Origin: Lutimonas saemankumensis
GTDB taxonomy: Bacteria; Bacteroidota; Bacteroidia; Flavobacteriales; Flavobacteriaceae
Assembly (NCBI RefSeq): GCF_020171465.1
Contig: NZ_JAIUZR010000004.1
Coordinates: 186,001-250,000 of the forward strand
DNA length: 64,000 nucleotides
Direction: 5' to 3'
Shown: positions 27,256 through 37,610 of the stretch, piece by piece
Numbering within the stretch: position 1 is the stretch's first letter
Layout: every line of letters starts with the position of its first letter
Made by a program: the position numbers and the translations under genes
The notes under the pieces: model-generated
What the model was told of the DNA's origin: nothing
The model's database searches: none
Seen by the model: only the letters and a program-made list of their open reading frames with translations

Positions 27256-27503
27256 GACAGTAGTTTTATATTTTGCATACAAAATAAAAGCATGAATTTG
27301 ATTAAAAGAACAACTTTTTTAATCAATTTATATACTATTTTAACTCTCCCTTTCGCAAAAATTTAATTGAAGGTTAATTCTACATAAAATCTAAGCTACT
27401 GGTTTTGTTTGATTTTAAGCCTCAACTTCCTAAAAATCTTTCTATTAGCTTTTCATTTGATTCAATTATTCATTACCTTTAATCTTCCTTTAACAGTGCC
27501 ACT

Positions 27504-27989
27504 ATGAATAATTCTTCTAAAGCTCTGGTTAACAATACTCAGGAATTTTGTTTTGATCAAAAAGAAATTGAGAACCTTGATGTTTTCGATCATGGAGAAA
27601 ACCAGCTCCATCTGATTTTTGACAATGAATCTGTTGTTGCAAAAGTTATAGAAAAAGATTTTCTACAACGAAAATATAAGATTCAGATTGACTCGAATTT
27701 TTACGAGATTACAATTCCCCATCCCCTTGATGATCTGATAAAGGAAATGGGATATTCCTCAGGTTCGTCCAAAATCATTGACTCCATTAAAGCACCGATG
27801 CCAGGCAGTATTATAGAGATTAAGGTCAAAGAGGGTCAAAAAGTCAAGGAAGGGGAAACCTTGCTTATCCTTGAGGCCATGAAAATGGAAAATGCCATCA
27901 CCTCACCAAAAGATACAGTTATCAAGGAACTGTTTGTTAAAGAGGGTGAATCCGTTGACAAGAATAAACTTTTAATTGACTTCGAATAA
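27504..27989 (+). CDS. Biotin carboxyl carrier protein of an acyl-CoA carboxylase
   Basis: A 161-residue protein. The last 80 residues are a biotinyl domain with the EAMKM motif; Lys127 takes the biotin. The Pro/Met-rich hinge KAPMPGSIIEI precedes it. The N-terminal half resembles the linker region of propionyl-/methylcrotonyl-type carboxylases. It is first in a three-gene operon with biotin carboxylase (19 bases on) and carboxyltransferase. Together they make a complete enzyme that carboxylates an acyl-CoA such as propionyl-CoA. Confidence 0.9.
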   Translation: MNNSSKALVNNTQEFCFDQKEIENLDVFDHGENQLHLIFDNESVVAKVIEKDFLQRKYKIQIDSNFYEITIPHPLDDLIKEMGYSSGSSKIIDSIKAPMPGSIIEIKVKEGQKVKEGETLLILEAMKMENAITSPKDTVIKELFVKEGESVDKNKLLIDFE

Positions 27990-28008
27990 GTATTCTTAAT
28001 TATTAAGT

Positions 28009-29448
28009 ATGAAAAAAATATTGATTGCCAATCGTGGTGAAATCGCACTGCGGATCATGAAATCTGTCAAAGAAATGGGAATTAAAACGGTTGCCGTTTA
28101 TTCAACTGTGGATAGAAATGCTCCGCATGTCACATTCGCCGACGAAGCTGTTCACATAGGTGAAAATCCTTCGAATCAAAGTTACCTCATTGGTAAAAGA
28201 ATTATTGAAAAGGCACTTCAGCTTAATGTAGATGGTATTCATCCCGGATATGGATTCTTAAGTGAGAATGACGAATTTTCAAAAGCGGTAGAAGAAAGCG
28301 GAATGATCTTTATAGGTCCTGGTTACGAGGCTATACGTACGATGGGAGATAAACTCGCAGCAAAAGAGGCGGTTAAGAGATACGATATTCCCATGGTTCC
28401 GGGAATCGATGAAGCGGTTACTGATGTGGAAGAGGCAAAAAAAATCGCTAAGGAAATAGGTTTTCCAATCCTAATCAAAGCAGCCGCGGGAGGAGGAGGA
28501 AAAGGAATGCGCATTGTTGATTCCGAGGATCACATTGAAGAGCAGATGGAAAGAGCCATCAGTGAGGCTTTGTCTGCATTTGGAGATGGTTCGGTATTTA
28601 TTGAAAAATACATCACCTCACCGAGGCATATTGAATTTCAGATTCTTGCCGACAATCATGGCAACATCGTTCACTTATTTGAAAGGGAATGCAGTATTCA
28701 AAGAAGACACCAAAAGGTTATTGAAGAAGCTCCGTCCTGTATTCTTGACCCGGATTTGAGAAAAAAAATGGGAGAATCTGCAACTCTGGTGGCTAAATCC
28801 TGTAATTACAGAGGAGCCGGGACAGTTGAATTCCTTCTCGATGGTGAAAAGAATTTTTATTTCCTCGAAATGAATACGCGTTTGCAGGTGGAACATCCGG
28901 TTACCGAATTTATTACAGGGCTCGACCTGGTTAAAGAACAGATCAAAATTGCCCGGGGAGAAAAACTTGGCTGGAACCAAAACGAGATCGAGTTCAAGGG
29001 TCATTCTATTGAATTAAGAGTTTACGCGGAGGATCCGTTAAATGATTTCCTGCCCAATGTAGGGAAGCTTTCCGTTTATCAAATACCAGAAGGAGATGGT
29101 ATTCGGCTTGATGATGGTTATCGTGAAGGCATGGAAATTCCTATTTATTACGATCCTATGATCTCAAAGCTCATAACCTATGGAAAAGACCGGAGTGAGG
29201 CGATCCAGCTGATGATAAAGGCTATCGATATGTATCGAATTGAAGGGGTAGAAACAACACTCTCTTTTGGTAAATTTGTTTGTGAGCATGAGGCCTTTCT
29301 TCAGGGAAACTTTGATACACACTTTGTAAAAACACATTTCAATACTGAGGTTTTAAAAGAAATTCATCATAAAGAGGCCAGATGGGCTGCTCTGCTCGCT
29401 TTGAAATTGCACCATGAAGAAAAGAATATTTTAAGAATCCCTGATTGA
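28009..29448 (+). CDS. Biotin carboxylase subunit
   Basis: A 479-residue ATP-grasp enzyme. It starts [16 protein letters not shown] (pre-ATP-grasp), and contains [13 protein letters not shown], the Gly-rich loop [11 protein letters not shown] (residues about 160-170) and [15 protein letters not shown] with the metal- and substrate-binding Glu and Arg. The C-terminal biotin-carboxylase domain is complete. It uses ATP and bicarbonate to carboxylate the biotin on the upstream carrier protein. The following carboxyltransferase gene starts eight bases after its stop. Confidence 0.95.
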   Translation: MKKILIANRGEIALRIMKSVKEMGIKTVAVYSTVDRNAPHVTFADEAVHIGENPSNQSYLIGKRIIEKALQLNVDGIHPGYGFLSENDEFSKAVEESGMIFIGPGYEAIRTMGDKLAAKEAVKRYDIPMVPGIDEAVTDVEEAKKIAKEIGFPILIKAAAGGGGKGMRIVDSEDHIEEQMERAISEALSAFGDGSVFIEKYITSPRHIEFQILADNHGNIVHLFERECSIQRRHQKVIEEAPSCILDPDLRKKMGESATLVAKSCNYRGAGTVEFLLDGEKNFYFLEMNTRLQVEHPVTEFITGLDLVKEQIKIARGEKLGWNQNEIEFKGHSIELRVYAEDPLNDFLPNVGKLSVYQIPEGDGIRLDDGYREGMEIPIYYDPMISKLITYGKDRSEAIQLMIKAIDMYRIEGVETTLSFGKFVCEHEAFLQGNFDTHFVKTHFNTEVLKEIHHKEARWAALLALKLHHEEKNILRIPD

Positions 29449-29455
29449 TCACAAA

Positions 29456-30997
29456 ATGAAAGACAAACAAAAAAATCTCCTTGAGAAAATGGCTGAAGCC
29501 AAACTAGGAGGCGGAGAACATAGAATTAAAAAACAACATGCTAAGAAAAAACTTACAGCAAGAGAGAGAATCATGCTGCTTTTAGATGAAGGTTCTTTTG
29601 AAGAGGTGGGTATGCTGGTCACTCACAGGTCAACTGATTTCGGGATGGAGAAGCAAATGTTCTTTGGAGATGGGGTGGTAACCGGATACGGTACTGTTAA
29701 TGAAAGACTGGTCTATGTTTTTGCCCAGGATTTCACAGTATTTGGCGGTGCCCTTTCTGAAACTCATGCCGAGAAAATATGTAAGATCATGGATCTGGCA
29801 GTAAAAGTAGGGGCTCCCGTTATCGGACTAAATGATTCGGGTGGTGCCAGGATACAGGAGGGCGTAAGATCTTTGGGCGGATATGCCGATATTTTCTATC
29901 GCAACGTACAGTCCTCAGGCGTGATTCCGCAGATTTCAGCAATCATGGGCCCCTGTGCGGGGGGTGCGGTTTACTCTCCTGCCATGACCGATTTTACCAT
30001 CATGGTGGAAGAAACAAGTTATATGTTTGTAACCGGTCCAAACGTGGTAAAAACGGTAACCAATGAGGAAGTGAGTTCCGAGGAACTTGGCGGTGCCTCG
30101 ACCCATTCCTCCAAATCGGGTGTCACCCATATAACCGCTCCCAATGACCTGGCCTGCATAGATGAAATAAAAAAATTGCTGAGCTATATCCCGCAGAATA
30201 ACCAGCTGAAAACCCCAAAGATTCCTTATGAACTGAAAAATGAAACAAGGGAGGAACTCGAGGATATTATCCCGGATGATACGCATTTACCCTACGATAT
30301 CAGAAAGGTAATTCATGGTATTTGTGACCGGGACACCTTTTATGAGATCCATAAAGACTATGCGGATAATATCGTGGTTGGATTTTCCAGGCTGGCCGGA
30401 AGAAGTATAGGAATCATTGCTAACCAGCCCATGAGCCTTGCCGGGGTGCTGGATGTCAACAGTTCAAAAAAGGCAGCTCGATTTACCAGATTTTGTGATT
30501 GTTTTAATATCCCGCTTCTGGTCCTGGTAGATGTTCCTGGTTTTTTACCCGGAACTGATCAGGAATGGCGAGGCATTATTGTTCATGGGGCCAAACTTCT
30601 TTATGCCTTGAGCGAAGCCACCGTTCCTCGTGTAACACTGATCACCAGAAAAGCTTACGGAGGAGCCTATGATGTGATGAATTCAAAACATATAGGGGCA
30701 GATATGAATTTTGCATGGCCTACGGCAGAAATAGCAGTTATGGGTGCAAAAGGTGCAAGTGAGATCATCTTTAAAAAAGAAATTGCTGAAGCTGATGACC
30801 CGGAAGCCAAATGGAAAGAAAAAGAGGCCGAATATGCCTTTAAATTTGCCGATCCTTACCGAGCCGCCAGAAGAGGCTTTATTGATGAGGTGATTTTGCC
30901 AAAGGAATCCAGGCGAAAACTGATCAAGGCATTTTCCATGCTGGAAAACAAAAAAACCGAAGGGCCGAAAAGGAAACACGGTAATATACCCTTATAG
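29456..30997 (+). CDS. Acyl-CoA carboxylase carboxyltransferase (propionyl-CoA carboxylase beta type)
   Basis: A 513-residue crotonase-fold carboxyltransferase. N-terminal half: [20 protein letters not shown] with the acyl-CoA oxyanion loop; [15 protein letters not shown]-terminal half: [13 protein letters not shown], the biotin-side oxyanion GAKLLYA, and [16 protein letters not shown]. Length and motifs are those of PccB-like subunits. It moves the carboxyl group from biotin to an acyl-CoA, most likely propionyl-CoA to methylmalonyl-CoA; acetyl-CoA as an alternative is less likely because AccA and AccD form is absent. It ends the operon. Confidence 0.94.
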   Translation: MKDKQKNLLEKMAEAKLGGGEHRIKKQHAKKKLTARERIMLLLDEGSFEEVGMLVTHRSTDFGMEKQMFFGDGVVTGYGTVNERLVYVFAQDFTVFGGALSETHAEKICKIMDLAVKVGAPVIGLNDSGGARIQEGVRSLGGYADIFYRNVQSSGVIPQISAIMGPCAGGAVYSPAMTDFTIMVEETSYMFVTGPNVVKTVTNEEVSSEELGGASTHSSKSGVTHITAPNDLACIDEIKKLLSYIPQNNQLKTPKIPYELKNETREELEDIIPDDTHLPYDIRKVIHGICDRDTFYEIHKDYADNIVVGFSRLAGRSIGIIANQPMSLAGVLDVNSSKKAARFTRFCDCFNIPLLVLVDVPGFLPGTDQEWRGIIVHGAKLLYALSEATVPRVTLITRKAYGGAYDVMNSKHIGADMNFAWPTAEIAVMGAKGASEIIFKKEIAEADDPEAKWKEKEAEYAFKFADPYRAARRGFIDEVILPKESRRKLIKAFSMLENKKTEGPKRKHGNIPL

Positions 30998-31059
30998 GGC
31001 AGGACAGTATATCTAAGATAGAAACTGTGTTAAAATAATCGGAATCTGTTAGGCTAAAA

Positions 31060-31341
31060 TTATACGATTTCTGCGCTTAAGCCTTTTTGGAGTAATCGAG
31101 TGCACCTTGGTTTTAATTCATCATATTCTCCGGTTTTAACGGCACACTTTCCTTTATAATGTACCAGATAAGTACATTGTTCAGCCTGTTCCAGGCTGTG
31201 CTCGCAAATTTCTATCAATGAATCAATAACGAAATCAAACGTATGGACATCATCATTAAATAGAACAATTTCATATTTTTTTGCTTCCTGTTCTTTGACG
31301 TCCAGCGCTTCCTGGACCTTCTCTTTTGATGAAAATAACAT
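31060..31341 (-). CDS. clpS: ATP-dependent Clp protease adaptor ClpS
   Basis: A 93-residue protein from the ATG at 31341. The longer frame would start 17 residues earlier in an unlikely extension. ClpS core: KYEIVLFNDDVHTFDFVIDSL, then CTYLVHYKGKCAVKTGEYDEL and the ALL-type end. The NDD with following His and the Met/Leu gate around it form the N-degron pocket. It binds proteins with bulky hydrophobic N-termini and hands them to ClpA/ClpC for ClpP degradation. It follows prmA by 23 bases in the same direction, which is typical of flavobacteria. Confidence 0.93.
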   Translation of the reverse strand: MLFSSKEKVQEALDVKEQEAKKYEIVLFNDDVHTFDFVIDSLIEICEHSLEQAEQCTYLVHYKGKCAVKTGEYDELKPRCTRLLQKGLSAEIV

Positions 31342-31364
31342 GATGCTTGTATTATAATCCGCCG

Positions 31365-32204
31365 CTAATTTACATATTTTAATCCAACCCAATTGTTTCT
31401 TTCCAGCTTCTCGACCAGTTCCAGCCCGTGAGAAGAAGCCTCCGAGTCGATAATTTCTATGTCTTCTGTATAGAAACCACTTAAAAGTAAAACCCCATTT
31501 TCCTTCAAACTTTGGGCGTATACCTTCATATCTTCAAGCAGAATATTCCTGTTGATATTGGCGATGATCACCTCATAACTATTCGGCTTAAGCAGGCTGG
31601 AATCCCCTTCAAAAACCGAGATAGATATGCACTTATTACGTGCTGTATTCTCCAGAGAATTTTCATAGCACCATGAGTCTATATCAATGGCATCCACTGA
31701 TTTTGCTCCACGCATTTCCGAAAAAATGGCCAAAATTCCCGTACCGCAACCCATATCCAGAACAGTTTTCCCTTCCAGGTCAAGATGCATCAAAAACTTG
31801 ATCATTAAATGTGTCGTTTCATGATGGCCCGTACCAAAACTCATTTTTGGTTCGATGACAATATCATATTTCAATCCCGGATCTTCATGAAAAGGAGCTC
31901 TGATACTAACCTCCCCGTCTACCACAATTGGATCAAAGTTCTTTTCCCATTCCTCATTCCAATTGACCTGTTCAATTTCTTTGACCACATAAGAAAATTC
32001 GATCTCTTCTGAATCCAGTATCTGAATATCGTTTAATAATTCAGGGGCCCACTGCTCTTTTTGAATATAAGCCACAAGCCCGTTGCTTTTTTCAGTAAAG
32101 CTCTCAAATCCCACCGCTCCCAACTCGGCGATCAGGATTTCTATAGCAGTCTCAGCAGTTAAGGAACCCGATTCAATTGTAAAAAAGCATCCGATATAGT
32201 TCAT
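31365..32204 (-). CDS. prmA: Ribosomal protein L11 methyltransferase PrmA
   Basis: A 279-residue protein. N-terminal substrate-recognition domain then a class I Rossmann methyltransferase: MSFGTGHHETTHLMI, then VLDMGCGTGILAIFSEMRGA (SAM motif I) and IIANINRNIL (motif IV with the NxxxN of PrmA). It trimethylates ribosomal protein L11 in the large subunit. The start is just 12 bases after a terminator-like hairpin that ends tpiA, so it is either a readthrough gene or uses a promoter overlapping that hairpin. ClpS follows. Confidence 0.95.
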   Translation of the reverse strand: MNYIGCFFTIESGSLTAETAIEILIAELGAVGFESFTEKSNGLVAYIQKEQWAPELLNDIQILDSEEIEFSYVVKEIEQVNWNEEWEKNFDPIVVDGEVSIRAPFHEDPGLKYDIVIEPKMSFGTGHHETTHLMIKFLMHLDLEGKTVLDMGCGTGILAIFSEMRGAKSVDAIDIDSWCYENSLENTARNKCISISVFEGDSSLLKPNSYEVIIANINRNILLEDMKVYAQSLKENGVLLLSGFYTEDIEIIDSEASSHGLELVEKLERNNWVGLKYVN

Positions 32205-32215
32205 ATGGCTGGAGT

Positions 32216-32258
32216 TAAAAAATCTGTGACATCTTTTGTTAAAAAAGACATCACAGAT
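32216..32258 (-). terminator. Terminator of tpiA
   Basis: On the minus strand, ATCTGTGATGTCTTTT pairs with AAAAGATGTCACAGAT over 16 bp (32222-32258), with two U-G wobbles, and six T residues follow. Those wobbles would be A-C mismatches on the plus strand, so it acts on the minus strand. Confidence 0.85.
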
Positions 32259-32282
32259 CTGATTATAATAAAAATATTCGTT

Positions 32283-33041
32283 CTAAATTGCCTTGATGAT
32301 GGCCGAAAAATCATCAACATTCAGAGCTGCACCTCCGATCAATCCTCCATCAACGTCATTCTTTGAAAATATCTCTTCAGCATTACCAGGCTTAACACTA
32401 CCTCCGTAAAGGATGGAAACTTCTTCGGATACATCACTTAAATACCTTTCCGCAACCAGTTCTCTGATAAATGCATGCATTTCCTGAGCCTGATCCGGTG
32501 TGGCTGTTTCTCCGGTTCCAATGGCCCAGACCGGTTCATAGGCCAAAATGATCTTGGACCATGCCCCGGATTCCAAATGAAATAACGCATTTTTGATCTG
32601 GCTTTCGACGACCTTAAAATGATTTCCACTTTTTCTGTCCTCGAGAACTTCTCCAAAGCAAAAAATTACTTCCAGATCATTTGCCAGAGCAGCGTCTACC
32701 TTGGACGCAAGTAATTCATCTGTTTCACCAAAATATTCTCTTCTTTCTGAGTGTCCTAAAATTACGGTATCCACGTAGATGCTTTTGAGCATCTGAGCAG
32801 AAATTTCTCCAGTGTAAGCTCCGCTGGATTCCTGATGCATGTTTTGTGCCGCTACCTCAATTACTGCGTTCTTTGTCATTTTTGACGCCTTCTGTAAATT
32901 GACAAAAGTAGGTGCTATGATTACACGTGTGTTGTCTAAACTAATTTCTTTGACAGCATGTTTTAATTCTTTGACTAAGGCCTTCGTTTCCTGATAGGTC
33001 TTGTTCATTTTCCAGTTTCCTGCTACAATTTTAGTTCTCAT
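32283..33041 (-). CDS. tpiA: Triosephosphate isomerase
   Basis: A 252-residue TIM barrel from the ATG at 33041 (the longer frame lacks support). Lys11 in GNWKMN, His97 in LGHSERR and the catalytic Glu169 in AYEPVWAIGTG are all present, and loop 8 GGSVKP binds phosphate. It interconverts dihydroxyacetone phosphate and glyceraldehyde 3-phosphate in the cytoplasm. It is divergent from pyrF, and the two have opposed -7 boxes 20 bp apart. Confidence 0.97.
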   Translation of the reverse strand: MRTKIVAGNWKMNKTYQETKALVKELKHAVKEISLDNTRVIIAPTFVNLQKASKMTKNAVIEVAAQNMHQESSGAYTGEISAQMLKSIYVDTVILGHSERREYFGETDELLASKVDAALANDLEVIFCFGEVLEDRKSGNHFKVVESQIKNALFHLESGAWSKIILAYEPVWAIGTGETATPDQAQEMHAFIRELVAERYLSDVSEEVSILYGGSVKPGNAEEIFSKNDVDGGLIGGAALNVDDFSAIIKAI

Positions 33042-33076
33042 TAAATTGAATTTTTGATTGAAATTAAAATGAAGCA

Positions 33077-33112
33077 CAAAGATAACCTAAACTGATAAAT
33101 TGATTACTTTTG
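33077..33112. promoter_or_regulatory. Divergent -7 boxes for tpiA (minus) and pyrF (plus)
   Basis: CAAAGATA (33077-33084) is TATCTTTG on the minus strand. TACTTTTG (33105-33112) is a plus-strand -7 box. Neither has a strict TTTG at -33. Confidence 0.55.
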
Positions 33113-33133
33113 CTGCAATCAATTTTCAAAAAA

Positions 33134-33961
33134 ATGACGAAAAAAGAGCTTATTTATCAGATCCAAGCTAAAAAATCATTTCTATGTATAGGCCTTGATG
33201 TTGATATCGATAAAATACCCTCTCATTTACTCGATACTGAGGACCCAATATTTGAATTCAATAAAGCTATTATTGATGCCACGCATGACCTGGCGGTCGC
33301 TTATAAACCCAACACTGCTTTTTATGAAGCATACGGATTAAAAGGATGGGAAAGCCTTTCAAAAACAATTGATTATTTAAACCAAAACTATCCGTCAGTC
33401 TTTACCATTGCCGACGCTAAAAGAGGAGACATTGGAAATACTTCGACCCGCTACGCCAAGGCTTTTTTTGAGGACATGGAATTTGACTCAGTTACGGTTG
33501 CTCCTTACATGGGCAGCGATTCCGTTGAACCCTTTCTGGCTTTTGAAAATAAATTCACGATCATGCTTGCGCTGACTTCGAATAAGGGAGGCCTGGATTT
33601 CCAGGTGAACAAGGATAAAAATGGCAGTACCCTTTATGAAAATGTTCTGGAGACCTCATTGGGATGGAAAAACAGTGAACAGCTGATGTATGTTGTTGGT
33701 GCTACAAGGCCGGAATACTTTCAAAGAATCAGGAAAATTGTTCCCGATCACTTTTTGCTTGTCCCCGGGGTTGGTGCCCAGGGTGGAGATCTACAAAGCG
33801 TGTGTAAGTTCGGGTTGAATCAAGATATTGGCCTTTTGATCAATTCTTCCAGGGGTATCATCTATGCTTCTTCTGAAATGGACTTTGCATCAAAGTCAAG
33901 AGAAAAAGCAAAAGAATTACAGTCAGAAATGCAAATAATTCTTGAGAAAAGGTTCAACTGA
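33134..33961 (+). CDS. pyrF: Orotidine 5'-phosphate decarboxylase
   Basis: A 275-residue protein from the ATG at 33134. The length and the [12 protein letters not shown] motif (Asp94, Lys96, Asp99, the catalytic charge network) are those of the long, type 2 bacterial OMP decarboxylase. [12 protein letters not shown] and [11 protein letters not shown] hold the phosphate-binding loop. It makes UMP from OMP as the last step of de novo pyrimidine synthesis. It is monocistronic. Confidence 0.96.
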   Translation: MTKKELIYQIQAKKSFLCIGLDVDIDKIPSHLLDTEDPIFEFNKAIIDATHDLAVAYKPNTAFYEAYGLKGWESLSKTIDYLNQNYPSVFTIADAKRGDIGNTSTRYAKAFFEDMEFDSVTVAPYMGSDSVEPFLAFENKFTIMLALTSNKGGLDFQVNKDKNGSTLYENVLETSLGWKNSEQLMYVVGATRPEYFQRIRKIVPDHFLLVPGVGAQGGDLQSVCKFGLNQDIGLLINSSRGIIYASSEMDFASKSREKAKELQSEMQIILEKRFN

Positions 33962-34059
33962 AAATAGTATCTACTACAGGATATTTAACAAAGCATTTAA
34001 AAACGGTTCCGAGCTGGTTAATTAGGTTTTCTTAATTCAAAATACCTGCTTCCAGTCTC

Positions 34060-34578
34060 TTATTTCGAATCTCGCAATGCCTTGATCAAAAAATTGTGAA
34101 GCCCTACCATTTGCTTATAACCAAATTTCTTGCCCAACTGGCCGAAAAAGTAAAGAACCACCCATAATACAGGCATAAGTAAACACATGACCAAAGAAAA
34201 TTCATAGTCCTGGTCCAGGCTCCACCTTGAATAAAAAATAACAAAAAAAACGAAAAAAGTTACTGCAACGGCAAAGTGTAAAAAGATGAAAAAAGTCCAG
34301 ATTTTTGGTTTAGGCCCCAGGATTCCCTTCACTATGGTTTTCTCCTTCTCACTCTCTACCTCCACGTGAAGCTGTGGAGACCAGAAATGCTCCTCATTTG
34401 AAGGGACGTCTATAACGATATGATGATCAACAATCTTGCTTCCATAAATACAGTTCTCTTCGGACAGCTTGTCCCGGAATCGCTGAATTACCTCCTCCAT
34501 AGAGGAATCTAATTCTATCCTGAATCTTGGCTTTAAAAGAATCCTGTTTATTTCATCATCATGAATGGGATTGTTCAT
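34060..34578 (-). CDS. Two-helix membrane protein of unknown function
   Basis: A 172-residue protein from the ATG at 34578 (a frame 21 residues longer is possible but begins in a basic stretch). The first ~95 residues are soluble and charged. Two transmembrane helices follow (IWTFFIFLHFAVAVTFFVFF and FSLVMCLLMPVLWVVLYFFG) and a short basic tail. I recognise no domain. It is convergent with pyrF and divergent from der. Its role is unknown. Confidence 0.75.
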   Translation of the reverse strand: MNNPIHDDEINRILLKPRFRIELDSSMEEVIQRFRDKLSEENCIYGSKIVDHHIVIDVPSNEEHFWSPQLHVEVESEKEKTIVKGILGPKPKIWTFFIFLHFAVAVTFFVFFVIFYSRWSLDQDYEFSLVMCLLMPVLWVVLYFFGQLGKKFGYKQMVGLHNFLIKALRDSK

Positions 34579-34652
34579 TGGTAGGGTTTTAAAGTAAATA
34601 TATACTTTTTTTCTTATCTCAGCCTGAGTTTTACGATTCAAGTTTATAAGCT

Positions 34653-34660
34653 TATCTTTG
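34653..34660 (+). promoter_or_regulatory. -7 box of der
   Basis: TATCTTTG is a perfect match to TAnnTTTG, 22 bases before the ATG. No strict -33 TTTG is seen. Confidence 0.5.
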
Positions 34661-34681
34661 CAGCGATTTCATTAAGAAAAC

Positions 34682-35986
34682 ATGGGAAACATTGTTGCAA
34701 TTGTCGGAAGGCCAAATGTGGGCAAATCAACTCTCTTTAATCGATTGATCCAAAGAAGAGAGGCAATTGTCGATGCTGTTAGTGGTGTGACCAGAGACAG
34801 GCATTACGGAAAAACGGACTGGAACGGAAGAGAGTTTTCAGTGATTGATACAGGAGGTTATGTGGTAGGAAGTGACGATATTTTCGAGGCTGAAATTGAT
34901 AAGCAGGTAGAACTGGCCATAGACGAAGCGGACGCCATCATTTTTATGGTAGATGTGGAAAGTGGGGTTACCGGTATGGATGAAGAGGTTGCACAGTTGT
35001 TGAGACAAGTTAAAAAACCGGTGTTTTTGGCAGTTAATAAAGTTGACAACTCAAAAAGGGCTGCAGATGCGGTAGAATTTTATTCCTTAGGACTCGGTGA
35101 TTATTATACCATCGCCAGTACAAATGGGAGCGGAACAGGAGAATTGCTTGATGCCGTCGTGGAAGCTCTTCCGGAAAAAGAGGATAAAATTGAAGATGAC
35201 TTGCCGAGGTTTGCGGTAGTGGGTAGGCCCAATGCCGGAAAGTCTTCGTTTATCAATGCTTTAATTGGGGAAGATCGTTATATCGTAACTGATATAGCAG
35301 GAACAACGAGGGATTCGAACGATACCAAATACAACAGATTTGGGTTTGATTTTAATTTAGTGGATACGGCAGGGATCAGAAAGAAGTCCAAAGTAAAGGA
35401 TGATCTGGAATTCTATTCCGTTATGCGTTCGGTTCGCGCCATTGAATACAGTGACGTATGTATCCTTGTAATTGATGCCACGAGAGGGTTTGAAGGACAG
35501 GATCAAAATATCTTCTGGCTGGCTGAGAAAAATAAAAAAGGTATCGTCATACTGGTCAACAAATGGGATCTGGTTGAAAAAGATAATTATACCACCAAGC
35601 AGTTCGAAGAAAGAATCAGGAAAGAAACGGCTCCTTTTACGGATGTTCCAATAGTTTTTATATCAGCTTTAACCAAACAAAGAATATTTAAGGCCATTGA
35701 AACAGCTGTGGAAGTTTATAATAACCGAAAACAAAAAATTCCGACAAGTAAACTGAATGAGGCCATGCTGGAAATTATTCAGCATAACCCTCCGCCAGCT
35801 TACAAAGGGAAGTATATCAAAATCAAATATTGCATGCAATTGCCAACCCCAACCCCGCAGTTCGCCTTTTTTGCCAATTTGCCACAATATGTAAAAGATC
35901 CCTATAAACGTTTTCTTGAAAACAAGCTCAGGGAGCTTTACAATTTTACAGGTGTTCCCGTTATTATTTACATGCGAAAAAAATAA
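34682..35986 (+). CDS. der: GTPase Der (EngA)
   Basis: A 434-residue protein with two tandem GTPase domains: [11 protein letters not shown] (residues about 8-18) with DTGG, and [12 protein letters not shown] (about 181) with DTAGIRKK. The NKVD and NKWD motifs are complete. The C-terminal KH-like domain (about 355-434) ends in [15 protein letters not shown]. It assists late assembly of the 50S ribosomal subunit and is essential in most bacteria. The next gene, a methyltransferase, starts 12 bases after its stop. Confidence 0.97.
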   Translation: MGNIVAIVGRPNVGKSTLFNRLIQRREAIVDAVSGVTRDRHYGKTDWNGREFSVIDTGGYVVGSDDIFEAEIDKQVELAIDEADAIIFMVDVESGVTGMDEEVAQLLRQVKKPVFLAVNKVDNSKRAADAVEFYSLGLGDYYTIASTNGSGTGELLDAVVEALPEKEDKIEDDLPRFAVVGRPNAGKSSFINALIGEDRYIVTDIAGTTRDSNDTKYNRFGFDFNLVDTAGIRKKSKVKDDLEFYSVMRSVRAIEYSDVCILVIDATRGFEGQDQNIFWLAEKNKKGIVILVNKWDLVEKDNYTTKQFEERIRKETAPFTDVPIVFISALTKQRIFKAIETAVEVYNNRKQKIPTSKLNEAMLEIIQHNPPPAYKGKYIKIKYCMQLPTPTPQFAFFANLPQYVKDPYKRFLENKLRELYNFTGVPVIIYMRKK

Positions 35987-35997
35987 ATTCGAAGATT

Positions 35998-37026
35998 ATG
36001 ATTCCAGGGAATATTCATTGCGATATCTGCGATGCCGTAGCAACCTTGAAAGATGAAAAATTACAGGGCTATAAACAGGGGACAACATTTAAAATATATC
36101 ATTGTCAGGAGTGCAATACTTCCTTTAGCCTGCCAAGGGTGGATGCCTCGGAAATATATGATTCGATCTATATGAATGGAAAGAATGTTCCCGGATACAG
36201 CAGGTATTGGAGATATTTTTCAAATATAAAAAACAAAAAGGATCCATTGGACTATCTTGCAAGGTCCAATGAAGCTTACTGGGCGGTTAAAAAAGCATTG
36301 TCAAGGATCGTCAGCGAAAGATCAAAGGTTAAAATACTTGAGATTGGAAGTGGCCTTGGCTACCTGACTTACGCTTTGAAAAGGGAAGGATATGATATTC
36401 ATGGAATGGATGTCTCGAGCAAGGCAGTAAAGAAAGCAAGAGAAAATTTTGGGAATCTTTATCTTGATGCGGATCTTTTTGATCATGCCAAAAGTCACAA
36501 GGGCCAATATGACGTTGCCATACTCACAGAGGTGATAGAACATGTCAACTTACCCGTTCAGTTTATCAAGGCTATTTCAGAACTTATAAATGATTCGGGC
36601 TTTATTATTGTGACAACCCCTAACAGATCAATAGCTCCGGATTCTGTTATTTATGATACAGAATCACCCCCGGTTCATCATTGGTGGTTGAGTGAAAACT
36701 CGATGGAACGTATAGGTAACCAATTGAATCTTTCTACCTCATTCGTTGATTTCAGTGAGTTCTACGCGAAAAAACCAACGATTTATGACATTCAGCGGGC
36801 GCGCCAAAGAAAACGAGCTGCAATTCTGGATAAGGACGGAAAACTGCTTCGAAAGAGCAAATCTGGTTCTAATTCAAGGATAAAAGATTCACTTAAAAAA
36901 ATTGACGCGCTTTGGATTCCTGTGAGAAAACTCTCAGTGGCCTTAAAATCAGTGATGAGTGATGAAAAAGTTATCTGTGGTAAAAGAGGCGAATTTCTTT
37001 GTGCCGTTTATCAAAAAAAAACGTGA
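35998..37026 (+). CDS. SAM methyltransferase with N-terminal zinc ribbon
   Basis: A 342-residue protein. Cys8 and Cys11 (CDIC) and Cys36 and Cys39 (CQEC) form a zinc-ribbon pattern. A class I methyltransferase domain follows: KILEIGSGLGYLTYALKREGY (motif I, about residue 112), then DVAILTEVIEHVNLPVQFI. The C-terminal 90 residues are basic and lack a known fold. Enzymes of this kind often act on sugars, lipid headgroups or natural products; the substrate here is unknown. It is cotranscribed with der but probably unrelated in function. A related protein is at 45924. Confidence 0.85.
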   Translation: MIPGNIHCDICDAVATLKDEKLQGYKQGTTFKIYHCQECNTSFSLPRVDASEIYDSIYMNGKNVPGYSRYWRYFSNIKNKKDPLDYLARSNEAYWAVKKALSRIVSERSKVKILEIGSGLGYLTYALKREGYDIHGMDVSSKAVKKARENFGNLYLDADLFDHAKSHKGQYDVAILTEVIEHVNLPVQFIKAISELINDSGFIIVTTPNRSIAPDSVIYDTESPPVHHWWLSENSMERIGNQLNLSTSFVDFSEFYAKKPTIYDIQRARQRKRAAILDKDGKLLRKSKSGSNSRIKDSLKKIDALWIPVRKLSVALKSVMSDEKVICGKRGEFLCAVYQKKT

Positions 37027-37060
37027 TAAACTAACTCGAAACGAATAAAGTGGTATTTAT

Positions 37061-37068
37061 TATCTTTG
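37061..37068 (+). promoter_or_regulatory. -7 box of the YCII lipoprotein gene
   Basis: TATCTTTG matches TAnnTTTG, 24 bases before the ATG at 37093. No strict -33 TTTG. Confidence 0.45.
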
Positions 37069-37092
37069 AGTTCTTACAATAATTTTTTGATC

Positions 37093-37605
37093 ATGAAACA
37101 TTTCGATTTGAGACTGTTCATAACACTGGCTTGTTCAATACTATTCCTGAATTGCCAGAGTAGGATACAGGATAAAACAAAAGAATCAAACGAAAATCAA
37201 AAGAAACTTGAAGTAATATCCGAATATGATTCTATAACTGCCGCTTTGTATGGAGCCGATGAATACGGCATGAAAAAGTATGTCATTGCATTTTTAAAAA
37301 GAGGTCCTAATAAAAGCCTCGATTCAGCAAAGAGGAGCATTCTTCAGAGGGCTCATCTGGATAATATCAACAAACTTGCCAAGGATGGTAAACTGGTGTT
37401 GGCAGGCCCTTTTTTTGGAAACAAGGATCTCAGGGGAATTTACATTTTTGATGTTGAATCCATTGAAGAAGCCAGGGCACTGACAGCAACTGATCCCTCA
37501 ATAAAAGAAGGCGTTCTTGTTATGGAATTAAAAGAATGGTATGGATCAGCAGCTTTAATGGGGATCAATAAAATACATCCAACACTGGCAAAAAAAGATA
37601 TTTAA
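37093..37605 (+). CDS. YCII-domain lipoprotein
   Basis: A 170-residue protein from the ATG at 37093. It begins with a lipoprotein signal ending in LFLNC. The YciI-like ferredoxin-type domain follows: YVIAFLKRGPNK, then RAHLDNINKLAKDGKLVLAGPF (the conserved His of YciI proteins) and GIYIFDVESIEEARAL. Cytoplasmic YciI members are small enzymes or sensors; this one is exported and lipidated, which is uncommon. The convergent TPM-domain gene ends five bases on. Confidence 0.85.
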   Translation: MKHFDLRLFITLACSILFLNCQSRIQDKTKESNENQKKLEVISEYDSITAALYGADEYGMKKYVIAFLKRGPNKSLDSAKRSILQRAHLDNINKLAKDGKLVLAGPFFGNKDLRGIYIFDVESIEEARALTATDPSIKEGVLVMELKEWYGSAALMGINKIHPTLAKKDI

Positions 37606-37610
37606 CGGGA